The notes below the pieces were generated by a model. The model saw only the letters and a program-made list of their open reading frames with translations, had not been told where the DNA came from and ran no database searches. A stretch of DNA of 64,000 nucleotides from an uncultured Porphyromonas sp. (GTDB lineage: Bacteria; Bacteroidota; Bacteroidia; Bacteroidales; Porphyromonadaceae), in the NCBI RefSeq assembly GCF_900541275.1, contig NZ_UQJH01000008.1, forward strand, positions 1-64,000, in the 5' to 3' direction. Positions within the stretch are counted from its first letter, which is position 1. Each line of letters begins with the position of its first letter. The translations under genes and the position numbers were made by a program. Shown here one piece after another: positions 43,374 to 51,399 of this stretch.

Positions 43374-44880
43374 CTATGGCCAACTGCCACTCCACGTCGA
43401 TTTGTAGAATATGAGAAGGAAACCGAAAATTTCAAGTCTGCCTATGAGCATCAGTGATGAGAGTATCCATTTGGCGGCATCGGGCAATGCTGCCCATGAG
43501 AAGGCAGGACCGAAGCTGCCTAACCCAGGTCCTACATTACCCATTGCAGAAATCACGGTACTCATGGCTTCTGTAAGTCCTACTCCGAATGCCATCAGCA
43601 GTGTCCAGCCGATAAAGGCAACTGACATATAGGCGGCGAAGAATACAAGAACCATTGTCACCAGCTTATTGTCAAACATACTACCAGCTCTTATAGGCAA
43701 TACGGCACGCGGATGCAGTATCTGACGGAACTGGTTGCGTATGCAAAGGGCGACTATTACCATTCTGAGATTTTTAATACCTCCACTGGTTGACCCTGTG
43801 CATCCACCCGACAGCATCGCAAAAATCAGCAGCATCCATGTAAATGACGGCCACAGGTTGTAGTCGTCAGTGGCAAAGCCACACGAGGTGTGACAAGTAG
43901 CCACTTGGGACAGGGATTTGCGGAATGCTTCCTCCACGCCATAGCCGTTGTTCAGGATGAGTGCCATCGAGATAATCAGGGTAAGCAGACCTGCGGAGGA
44001 GGCGAACCATCTGAGTTCCACGTTTTGCCATAGTTGTTTCCAACTTCCCCTTAAGGCAACAATATAGAGCGAGAAATTGATGGCAGAAAGCAACATGAAC
44101 AACGACACCACGTATTCTATATACGGAGAATGCCAATAGGCAATGCTTTCCTGTTTGGTAGAGAAGCCTCCTGTGGCTATGGTGGCCATGGAATGACACA
44201 CGGCATCAAATAAGCTCATGCCCCCAACCTTCAAGAGTGCGCTCTCGATGACAGTCAACAAGATATAAACCAAGAATATATACCGTGCCATGACACGTGT
44301 CTTGGGACAAATCTTGTTGTGAGTCACTCCCGTTGCCTCAGAGAGATAGAGCATCTGACTGCTGACACCGAACTCAGGCAAGAGAACTATGGAAAAGCAG
44401 ACAATCCCCAAGCCGCCTATCCATTGCGTCAGACTTCTCCAGAATAATATGCCATAAGGCATGCTCTCGATGTTGTCCAATATGGTGGCTCCTGTGGTGG
44501 TGAAACCTGACATTGTCTCAAAGAAAGCGTCGGTAATATTCGGGATGTAGCCGCCCAACAGGTAGGGGAACATTCCGAAAACCGTGAAAAACACCCAGGA
44601 AAGAGCCACCACGATATAGGCTTCATAGCGTGAGGGAAGCAGACTTCTTTTTCCGACCATAGACTAACAGCATGATGCTTGCCGCCAGACATACAGAACA
44701 CGAAACGGCGAAGGCTATCAAATCTCTCCCGCCATACATCAGGGACACGCAGAAGCATGCTAGCAGCAGCATCGATTCGAATGCCAAGAGCAAACCTATC
44801 AGATAGACAATAAACCGATAGCTGAGTTCCTTTTCCATATTGGGACTCACCCCGTATTGCTTTATATCCATAAATGTCAC
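43374..44880 (-). pseudogene. trkH: TrkH-type potassium uptake protein, frameshifted
   Basis: The gene is in two frames. The upstream part (to 44623) encodes membrane helices ending VYGRKKKSASLTL; the downstream part (from 44660) starts KRSLLPSRYEAYIVVALSWV and carries K+ filter regions such as SGFTTTGATILDN and ATGGFSTKQESIAYW. Skipping one A in the A5 run (44648-44652) gives a continuous VYGRKRSLLPSRYEAY, so a single-base insertion explains it. It could be a mutation, a sequencing error or slippage at the A-run. It lies 54 bases before kdpD in the same operon. No TrkA partner is in the window. Confidence 0.8.
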
Positions 44881-45299
44881 TTATTATACTTACATCACTA
44901 TATACAAATGGAGTACCAAAGAACTAAGGATGGCAACAAACAGCAGATAATCAGAAAGATATGACTTTACTAAATAAACAACATCCTTGTAATACCCTTT
45001 CATTTTGAAAAGGTTGCTTTCCATTCTAACAAAGCGAAATCTTTATTTTTTGCAAACAACTGTTATCTCTTTTTCATACACATTTACGGTGCTAATAACT
45101 CTCTACAACTCGCCTACAAAGTTGCACATAATTATTTGAACTACAGCAATGTACAAGTACTCTAAACAGACTCTCTACGTACTCTTGGCTACAATTATTT
45201 TTTGCGAGAAAAAAGTGTAGCCAGATTGTAGCCATTGGAGCGTATTTTGGGCGTTTCGGCTATCTCTGTAACTACTCTGAAGAGGTAGAGGACTATAAA
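44881..45299. other. AT-rich spacer at the island edge
   Basis: No gene is evident. It contains an inverted repeat GGCTACA (45187-45193) / TGTAGCC (45216-45222) enclosing TTTTTT/AAAAAA arms, and a further TTGTAGCC copy at 45226. The segment lies between trkH and tRNA-Ser and may include an attachment site, but no duplicated tRNA end was found. Confidence 0.5.
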
Positions 45300-45335
45300 A
45301 CAAAAGTATCGTAACTCGTTGGAATTACGATACTT
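45300..45335 (-). terminator. Terminator of tRNA-Ser
   Basis: On the minus strand an 11-bp stem AAGTATCGTAA / TTACGATACTT is followed by TTGTTTT. It lies about 48 bases downstream of the tRNA-Ser 3' end. Confidence 0.8.
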
Positions 45336-45382
45336 ATACTTTTCAGTAGTGCTCTCTGGCGGTGCTGTCAGAGTACTTAAAG

Positions 45383-45467
45383 CGGAGAGGGAGGGATTCG
45401 AACCCCCGGAAGCTCGCACTTCAACGGTTTTCAAGACCGCCGCAATCGACCACTCTGCCACCTCTCC
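45383..45467 (-). tRNA. tRNA-Ser (anticodon TGA)
   Basis: An 85-base class II tRNA on the minus strand: acceptor GGAGAGG/CCTCTCC, discriminator G, a long variable arm after the anticodon stem, and a T-arm GGGTTCGAATCCC. The anticodon loop CTTGAAA gives TGA. CCA is not encoded. Its 3' end faces the AT-rich island. Confidence 0.95.
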
Positions 45468-45545
45468 AGTATGTCTCCCTTGCCCCCGCAAACGTGGCGC
45501 AAAGGTACTAAATATTATCTATCCGGCAAGAAGATTTGCCGGCTG

Positions 45546-46418
45546 TCAGCCTAAGTAGCTCCTGAGATTGGTCTTATCGCAGTCAGTGCGGAGCTGACGA
45601 ATGGCCTTCTCCCGGATCTGGCGTACTCGCTCCCGGCTAAGGTCGATGGCCGCCCCGATCTCATCCAAGCTCATCTCCGGCTGCCCTCCGAGGCCGAAGG
45701 TGTGCACCAGCACAAAGCGCTCACGCTCATTGAGGCAATTCATCGCCACACTGATCTCATCGGAGAGGGACTCGTCGATGAGCCGATGATCGACCTCGGG
45801 GGCCTCGTCATCAGTCATCACATCGAGGAGGGTATTGGTCTCCCCCTCCTCAAAGGTCTTGTCCACACTGATCTCTCCCTTGTCGATCTGGATGATGTCG
45901 ATCACCTTATCAAGGTCCATATCCAGCTCGTCAGCGAGCTCCTCAGGGGAGGGCTGACGCTGGTAGATCTGCTCAAATCGATCGCGGGCATTCTTCAGCT
46001 TGGTGACATTGCCTACTTGGTTTTGGGGTAAGCGAACGATACGCCCCTGGTCCCCGAGGGCCTTGAGGATGCTCTGGCGGATCCACCAGACAGCATAGGT
46101 AATGAACTTGAATCCCCTCGACCCATCAAAGCCCTGTGCGGCGCGGATCATACCCAAGTTTCCCTCGTTGATCAGGTCAATGAGAGGCAAGCCAAGATCC
46201 TGGTATTGCTTAGCCACACTGATGACGAAGCGAAGGTTTGCTCGGACTAGCTTATCCACAGCCTCGTGAGAGTGCTCATCGTGGCGCTGAATCCGCATTG
46301 CGAGCTCAGCCTCCTCGTCGGCAGTGATCATTTCCTCCTTAGCCACCTCCTTCATGTAACGATTCATGACCGCATCGTCACGGCTGGTTATGGACTTTTC
46401 TATCTTAAGCTGTCTCAT
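45546..46418 (-). CDS. RpoD-type sigma-70 factor, paralogue A
   Basis: A 290-residue sigma factor with regions 1.2, 2, 3 and 4 and no large 1.1 domain. It starts MRQLKIEKSITSRDDAVMNR; region 2 has LVRANLRFVISVAKQYQDLG and YAVWWIRQSIL (2.3/2.4); region 4.2 has MSLDEIGAAIDLSRERVRQI and ends RSYLG. It lies 163 bases after an equally long paralogue on the same strand. The classical Bacteroidota RpoD reads LPLNQVG in region 3, here LPQNQVG, so it is unclear whether this is the housekeeping factor or a group 2 paralogue. Confidence 0.9.
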   Translation of the reverse strand: MRQLKIEKSITSRDDAVMNRYMKEVAKEEMITADEEAELAMRIQRHDEHSHEAVDKLVRANLRFVISVAKQYQDLGLPLIDLINEGNLGMIRAAQGFDGSRGFKFITYAVWWIRQSILKALGDQGRIVRLPQNQVGNVTKLKNARDRFEQIYQRQPSPEELADELDMDLDKVIDIIQIDKGEISVDKTFEEGETNTLLDVMTDDEAPEVDHRLIDESLSDEISVAMNCLNERERFVLVHTFGLGGQPEMSLDEIGAAIDLSRERVRQIREKAIRQLRTDCDKTNLRSYLG

Positions 46419-46581
46419 TATTGACTCATTCTCCCAGTGTTATCTACATCTCTCCACGCACTAAGTCTCGACAAATAGCGAGCCAAAGCTCTTGTGCTGA
46501 CATATTTTCTCCCCATCCTAAGCCTTGAGGCAGGCTCTCCAGAGTCCGTCCCCGAAAGGTTGGCAATGGTGCAGAAAGACT

Positions 46582-47454
46582 TCAACCCAAGTAGGTCTTA
46601 AGGTGAGTTTCCTCACTGGCCTCTCGGAGGTGCCGGAGGCCTTTTTCCTTGATCTGTCGAGCGCGCTCACGTGAGACATTGAGCCTCATACCGATCTCCT
46701 CGAGGGTCATCTCTGTCTGACCGGCAAGTCCGAAGAACATCTTCAGCACCTCAGCCTCCCTATCAGGGATCATGGTGAGGGCGCTCTCGATCTCTGTCGC
46801 CAGTGACTCATGCATCAGCGAGTGGTCGGCTACAGGAGAGTCATCATCCGGCAGCACGTCCAGTAGACTGCTTGTCTCGCCCTGCTCAAAGGGGGCATCC
46901 ACGCTGACATCGCGACTATCCAGCTCCAACACCTCCCGGACCTTATCCTCATCCATACCGGTGGCGGCAGCCAGCTCTGAGACGGATGGCTTACGCTGAT
47001 TATCTGCCTCAAAGGCATTACGCGCCTTGATCACCTTGGATAGGTTACCGACCTGATTCTGAGGGATGCGTACCATCCTTGACTGCTCGGCAAGAGCCGA
47101 GAGGATGCTCTGGCGGATCCACCAGACGGCGTAGGAGATGAATTTGAAGCCCTTAGTCTCATCAAACTTCTCGGCAGCCTTGATGAGACCAATATTGCCC
47201 TCATTGATGAGGTCCGGCAGCTCCATCCCTTGATTTTGGTACTGCTTAGCGACAGAGACGACAAAGCGAAGGTTAGCCCTCACCAGCTTATCCAGTGCAC
47301 GACTCCCCTCTCGCCCACCTCGATGAATAAGCTGGGCCAACTGCACCTCCTCGTCCGGGGTGATCAACTTCTCCCGACCGATTTCAGTAAGGTACCGCTC
47401 CAAAGAATCCGAGTTGCGGTTAGTGATAGACTTTTGGATCTTAAGCTGTCTCAT
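46582..47454 (-). CDS. RpoD-type sigma-70 factor, paralogue B
   Basis: Also 290 residues, starting MRQLKIQKSITNRNSDSLER from ATG at 47454 (the 47478 start adds eight unlikely residues). Region 1.2 (YLTEIGREKLITPDEEVQLA) and region 2 (PDLINEGNIGLIKAAEKFDE) are close to classical Bacteroidota RpoD. Region 3 reads IPQNQVG instead of LPLNQVG, and the recognition helix region is VSRERARQIKEKGLRHLR with Ala where Val is usual. It is upstream of paralogue A in the same direction. A palindrome overlaps its -7 element. Which of the two serves general transcription cannot be told from sequence. Confidence 0.9.
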   Translation of the reverse strand: MRQLKIQKSITNRNSDSLERYLTEIGREKLITPDEEVQLAQLIHRGGREGSRALDKLVRANLRFVVSVAKQYQNQGMELPDLINEGNIGLIKAAEKFDETKGFKFISYAVWWIRQSILSALAEQSRMVRIPQNQVGNLSKVIKARNAFEADNQRKPSVSELAAATGMDEDKVREVLELDSRDVSVDAPFEQGETSSLLDVLPDDDSPVADHSLMHESLATEIESALTMIPDREAEVLKMFFGLAGQTEMTLEEIGMRLNVSRERARQIKEKGLRHLREASEETHLKTYLG

Positions 47455-47485
47455 GCGTAAGTAGTAGTGTGAAAGCACGCCAAGG

Positions 47486-47511
47486 CTTTGCCATTGGTAA
47501 CGGCAAAGATA
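47486..47511 (-). promoter_or_regulatory. Promoter of sigma paralogue B with overlapping palindrome
   Basis: The minus strand has TATCTTTG at 47511-47504 (exact TAnnTTTG) and TTG 17 bases upstream. The inverted repeat CTTTGCC (47486-47492) / GGCAAAG (47502-47508) overlaps the -7 element and the expected transcription start, as an operator would. Confidence 0.6.
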
Positions 47512-47583
47512 CCAATTGTTTTAATTCTCAAATAAGCCCAAATAGCCCTCTTCAGAGAAGCGCCCTCAGGACCAGCCCTCGAA

Positions 47584-47643
47584 CTAAAACCGGTATTAGT
47601 ACACACTAATATCGGTATTAGCGATGACTAATATCGGTATTAG
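47584..47643. repeat. 22-bp phased palindrome array, block 4
   Basis: Three units start at 47584, 47606 and 47628: CTAAAACCGGTATTAG, then two CTAATATCGGTATTAG. Spacers are tacaca and cgatga. It lies between the divergent sigma paralogue B and SPOR genes, ending 26 bases before the -33 element of the latter. Confidence 0.9.
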
Positions 47644-47668
47644 AAATGAGCGAGTAAAGCTAAAATAA

Positions 47669-47700
47669 TTGGTGAACTTTCCTAAGAATAGGTACATTTG
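47669..47700 (+). promoter_or_regulatory. Promoter of SPOR lipoprotein copy 1
   Basis: TTG at 47669-47671 and TACATTTG at 47693-47700, spaced 21 bases. The ATG is 41 bases downstream. Confidence 0.7.
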
Positions 47701-47741
47701 TAGACTGCTTCAGAAACAAGTAATAGAAAGAAATAAGAATC

Positions 47742-48218
47742 ATGATGAAAAAGAATGTACTCGTAGCAGCCCTCGGGCTCCTGCTCATCGGCAGTTGTAT
47801 GACCTCCTGCAAGCCCAAGAAGAGCGCTTACCGCTCTATGTATGAGAAAGCGAAGCAGCGTGAGGTGGCCCAGCAGAGCACCTATCCTCAGGAGGAGCCG
47901 ATCGTCGTAGCCGACAACTCGGACGTCCGGGAGGAGAAGCTCTCCGTCCCCGAGGGCGAGAGTGCCCCCAATGGCATCCGCACCTTCAGCGTCTGCATCG
48001 GCAGCTTCAAGAACATCACCAACGCCCGCTCACTCCGCGAGCGTATGATCAGTGAGGGATATGGCGAGGCGATCCTGGCTCAGAACGAGTCTGGTATGTA
48101 CCGTGTCCTCGTCACCGGTCACGACACCAAGGAGGCCGCTGTCCGCTCGCGTGATGCAATTATGCAGAAGTACGCGCCCGCCTTCAGCGACGCCTGGATC
48201 GTCCGTCGCGCATACTGA
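47742..48218 (+). CDS. SPOR-domain lipoprotein, copy 1
   Basis: A 158-residue lipoprotein. The signal (MMKKNVLVAALGLLLIGSC) has a lipobox at IGSC and a second Cys four residues later. A flexible Gln/Glu-rich linker leads to a C-terminal SPOR domain (about 80-158) with IRTFSVCIGSFKNITNARSL and GMYRVLVTGHDTKEAAVRSR. SPOR domains bind denuded glycan strands of septal peptidoglycan, so a cell-division or envelope role is likely. A second copy is at 60750; their last 330 coding bases before the final codons are identical. The start could also be the second ATG at 47745. Confidence 0.9.
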   Translation: MMKKNVLVAALGLLLIGSCMTSCKPKKSAYRSMYEKAKQREVAQQSTYPQEEPIVVADNSDVREEKLSVPEGESAPNGIRTFSVCIGSFKNITNARSLRERMISEGYGEAILAQNESGMYRVLVTGHDTKEAAVRSRDAIMQKYAPAFSDAWIVRRAY

Positions 48219-48252
48219 TCTGCTGCTTCAGTAGAGTAGGACCACAGCAATA

Positions 48253-48293
48253 GCGGGGAAGCGTCGTAGGACCGACCTGAGACGCTTCCCCGC
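48253..48293. terminator. Hairpin after SPOR copy 1
   Basis: A perfect 13-bp stem GCGGGGAAGCGTC / GACGCTTCCCCGC with a 15-base loop; no T-run follows. The SusC gene starts 57 bases later with no recognisable TAnnTTTG promoter between. Confidence 0.75.
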
Positions 48294-48350
48294 TGCGCTT
48301 ACTCATCACCCATCTACTCACACCCATACAGTCACCAACGTAATAGAGAT

Positions 48351-51300
48351 ATGACCAATTCACTCAGAGCGACAGCCCGTATGTCGCTGACTCTATCAGC
48401 TCTCTGTGCCACCCTGATGCTCGGCAGCACTCCCCTGCGAGCGGAGGTGGCAGAGACCTCGTCGTCCGACAGCGAGGTCCAGGCAGAGAAGTTTATCGTC
48501 ACCGGTGTGGTAAAGGATGCCACCGGTGAGACACTGCCCGGTGTCGGGATCCACATCAAGGGACAGGAGGGAGCCTTTGGCACCAATGGAGAGGGAAAGT
48601 TTGAGATCAATATCAAGTCCCGGACTGCCACCCTGGTCTTCTCCTACATCAGCTTCAAGACCCAGGAAGTGAAGGTCAAGGCGGGGGATAACATCACCGT
48701 GGTGATGAAGGAAGACTCCGAGCTCCTCGAGGAGGTGGTGGTGACCGGATTTCAGACAAAGAGCAAGAATAGCTTCACCGGCTCCTCCACCACGATCGAT
48801 AAGGAGAAGATGATGGCCATGGGGACCCAGAGCATCATGCAGGGCATCGAGGCCTTCGTCCCCGGTGTCGTCTCGATAGACAACTCCCTGATGGGCTCCA
48901 ACCCCAATGCGAAGCCGGAGCTGAATATCCGCGGGCGCGCCACCTTTGAGGGCAAGGCCAATATGCCTGTCTTCGTGGTTGACGGGTCGATCGTCACCTC
49001 GGACTTCGTCTTCGATATGGATATGAATGACATCCAGTCCGTCACCGTCCTCCGGGACGCCTCCGCCACCGCACTCTACGGAGCCAAGGGCTCTGCCGGT
49101 GTCGTCGTCATCACGACACGCCCGATGGAGGGCGGTAAGCTCAAGCTGAGGTACAATGGGACCATCCGGAGCTCCATACCGGACCTCTCCGACTACCACC
49201 TGCTGGACGCGGAGCAGAAGCTGGAGTATGAGCGCCTTGCCGGGGTCTTCTCCGACGACAATCCCGAGGAGCGGTACAAGAAGGAGTTGGAGTATGCCGC
49301 CATCCGCGAGCAGATCGCCCGCGGGGTAAATACCGACTGGATGGCCAAGCCACTTCGCGTCGGGCTGTCTCAGAACCATAACATCAATATCGACGGAGGC
49401 GACAACTACGCCCGCTACAGCCTCGGACTGCGGTACGGCAAGGATCAGGGAGTCATGCGCGGCTCCGGTCGTGATCGCCTCAATACGACCTTCAAGCTCT
49501 CCTACAGCAAGGACGAGCTCTTCTTCATCTCCAACCTCGCTCGCGTGAGCTTCGTCAATGGCCAGGACTCTCCCTACGGAGACTTCAAGAGCTTCGTCGA
49601 CGCCAATCCCTACGACAGCCCCTACGACAAGGACGGCAACCTCCGCCATCTGCTGACTCACAAGCTGATCAACCCGCTCTACGAGGCGACGGCTGGCAAC
49701 GTCAGCCGGTCAAGCGACTTTGACTTCTTCGACACCCTCACTTTCCGTATGTGGCTGGCAGACTTCCGGATCGATGCCGACGCCACTCTCCAGAGAGGGA
49801 AGTCGGAGCGGATCAACTTCGTCTCCCCTCGCTCCGGTAAGGAGCTCGAGAAGGCTAAGCTAAGTCAGCGAGGAAGCCTCTCGGAGACCTTCTCCAAGTC
49901 GAGCGACTTCTCTGGCAAGCTAATGCTGTCATACAATAAAAATGTCCTCGAGGACCTCTTCCTCAGCGCCATGGCGGGGAGCAACATCGAGTATCGCACC
50001 TACCAGATGTCACGCTACAGCTCTGTCGGGTACTACTCAGACAAGCTGCCCAACCCCGGCTTCTCCTCCGGCTACCCTGCCGGTGGTCGTCCGGTGAGTG
50101 AGGATAGGATCATCGCCGGAGTGGGCTTCTTTGCCAATCTCAATGCGATCTATAAGGAGAAGTACTTCCTCGACTTCATCTACCGTTACGAGGGGTCCTC
50201 TCTCTTCGGGAAAAACTCCCGCTTCGCCCCCTTCTGGAGTGCCGGTATCGGATGGAACATCCACAAGGAGCCTTTTATGAAGGACCTGAATGTCAATCTC
50301 CTCAAGCTCCGATTCAGCACCGGTTACCTGGGCAATGTCTCCTTCTCCCCCTATCAGGCATTGACCACCTACCGCTACGGCGAGGACCTCACGTATGTCA
50401 AGGGTGCCGGCGCCGTGCCGATCACGATCGGGAACCCTGATCTGCGCTGGGAGCGGACTCAGAATAATAACATCGGTCTCGACCTCAATGTCCTCGACAA
50501 CCGATGGGACCTCTCGCTCGACCTCTACCTCAAGATCACCGACAACCTCCTCCTCGATGTCACCAAGGCGCCCTCTGTCGGTGTCGCAACCGCTAAGGAA
50601 AACGTCGGAGAGATCGAGAATAAGGGTATCGAGCTCAGCACGCGGATCGTGCCGGTGAGGACCAAGGACTGGAACTGGACCGTCGCCATGACCTACTCCT
50701 ATAATAAGAATAGGATCCGCAAGATCAGCGATGCCCTCAAGGCACAGAATGAGAAGAGCCTCTCAGATAAGAACAGCCGCATGCCTCTACCGATCTACGT
50801 GGAGGGTGAGTCTCTCACGACGCTGAAGGTCGTCCCCTCTGCCGGTATCGACCCGGCGACAGGTCGGGAGATCTATATCAAGCGTGACGGGAGCTACACC
50901 TTTGACTACGACCCGAGTGATAAGGTCACCTTTGGCGACACGAGCCCTCTCGCTACCGGTATGGTCAGCTCTTACCTCACCTACAAGGGCTTTACCCTCA
51001 CCACCGGTCTGCGCTACCAGCTCGGCGCCATGGACTACAACCTGACGCTCGCAAGCCGTGTCGAGGGAGCTGACCCGAGGAAAAATGCCGACCAGCGAGT
51101 CTTCTCCGACCGCTGGACTCAGCCTGGAAATCATGCTTCCTACAAGAACATCGCCGATGCCTCCGTGCCGATGCAGACGAGCCGCTTCGTGGCAGTCAAT
51201 AACTTCCTCGACCTGAGCTCTGTCTCGCTGGCGTACGACTTCAAGCCGATAGACCTGAAGTACTTTAGTCTGAAGAATATGAGGCTCGAGCTACTTGCCA

Positions 51301-51395
51301 ACGACCTCTACCACTTCTCCACCATCCGTAGGGAGCGAGGGCTCTCCTACCCTTACGCGCGATCCATCGAGATGACCATCCGCTTTACACTCTGA
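48351..51395 (+). CDS. SusC/RagA-type TonB-dependent outer-membrane transporter
   Basis: A 1014-residue outer-membrane importer powered by TonB. Order: signal peptide (to about residue 31), a carboxypeptidase-regulatory-like domain (about 48-125, VTGVVKDATGETLPGVGIHI), the plug with EEVVVTGFQTKSKNSFTGSS and VFVVDGSIVTSDF, then a 22-strand barrel ending SIEMTIRFTL. It is followed after 4 bases by a SusD homologue, the usual partner lid. The operon has peptidase genes and no glycosidases, so imported cargo may be peptide rather than glycan; this is an inference. No promoter was recognised directly upstream. Confidence 0.95.
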   Translation: MTNSLRATARMSLTLSALCATLMLGSTPLRAEVAETSSSDSEVQAEKFIVTGVVKDATGETLPGVGIHIKGQEGAFGTNGEGKFEINIKSRTATLVFSYISFKTQEVKVKAGDNITVVMKEDSELLEEVVVTGFQTKSKNSFTGSSTTIDKEKMMAMGTQSIMQGIEAFVPGVVSIDNSLMGSNPNAKPELNIRGRATFEGKANMPVFVVDGSIVTSDFVFDMDMNDIQSVTVLRDASATALYGAKGSAGVVVITTRPMEGGKLKLRYNGTIRSSIPDLSDYHLLDAEQKLEYERLAGVFSDDNPEERYKKELEYAAIREQIARGVNTDWMAKPLRVGLSQNHNINIDGGDNYARYSLGLRYGKDQGVMRGSGRDRLNTTFKLSYSKDELFFISNLARVSFVNGQDSPYGDFKSFVDANPYDSPYDKDGNLRHLLTHKLINPLYEATAGNVSRSSDFDFFDTLTFRMWLADFRIDADATLQRGKSERINFVSPRSGKELEKAKLSQRGSLSETFSKSSDFSGKLMLSYNKNVLEDLFLSAMAGSNIEYRTYQMSRYSSVGYYSDKLPNPGFSSGYPAGGRPVSEDRIIAGVGFFANLNAIYKEKYFLDFIYRYEGSSLFGKNSRFAPFWSAGIGWNIHKEPFMKDLNVNLLKLRFSTGYLGNVSFSPYQALTTYRYGEDLTYVKGAGAVPITIGNPDLRWERTQNNNIGLDLNVLDNRWDLSLDLYLKITDNLLLDVTKAPSVGVATAKENVGEIENKGIELSTRIVPVRTKDWNWTVAMTYSYNKNRIRKISDALKAQNEKSLSDKNSRMPLPIYVEGESLTTLKVVPSAGIDPATGREIYIKRDGSYTFDYDPSDKVTFGDTSPLATGMVSSYLTYKGFTLTTGLRYQLGAMDYNLTLASRVEGADPRKNADQRVFSDRWTQPGNHASYKNIADASVPMQTSRFVAVNNFLDLSSVSLAYDFKPIDLKYFSLKNMRLELLANDLYHFSTIRRERGLSYPYARSIEMTIRFTL

Positions 51396-51399
51396 AATC

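Larger units (their letters stand above)
33765..45382. mobile_element. Candidate genomic island carrying the potassium-uptake system
   Basis: The genes between the IS30-type remnant and the 3' end of tRNA-Ser are visibly more AT-rich than the rest of the window and use A/T-ending codons more often. All are on the minus strand and belong to one function. tRNA 3' ends are classic integration sites, and the island abuts that end. No integrase gene and no duplicated tRNA end were found, so the mechanism is unproven and the limits are approximate. Confidence 0.5.

Noticed and set aside
45187..45233. Attachment site duplicated from tRNA-Ser
   Set aside because: The TGTAGCC repeats do not match the tRNA 3' end, and no copy of that end was found near 33.6-33.8 kb.
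45195..45491. 98-residue minus-strand frame
   Set aside because: It runs through the whole tRNA-Ser gene and its terminator, so it is not a protein gene.
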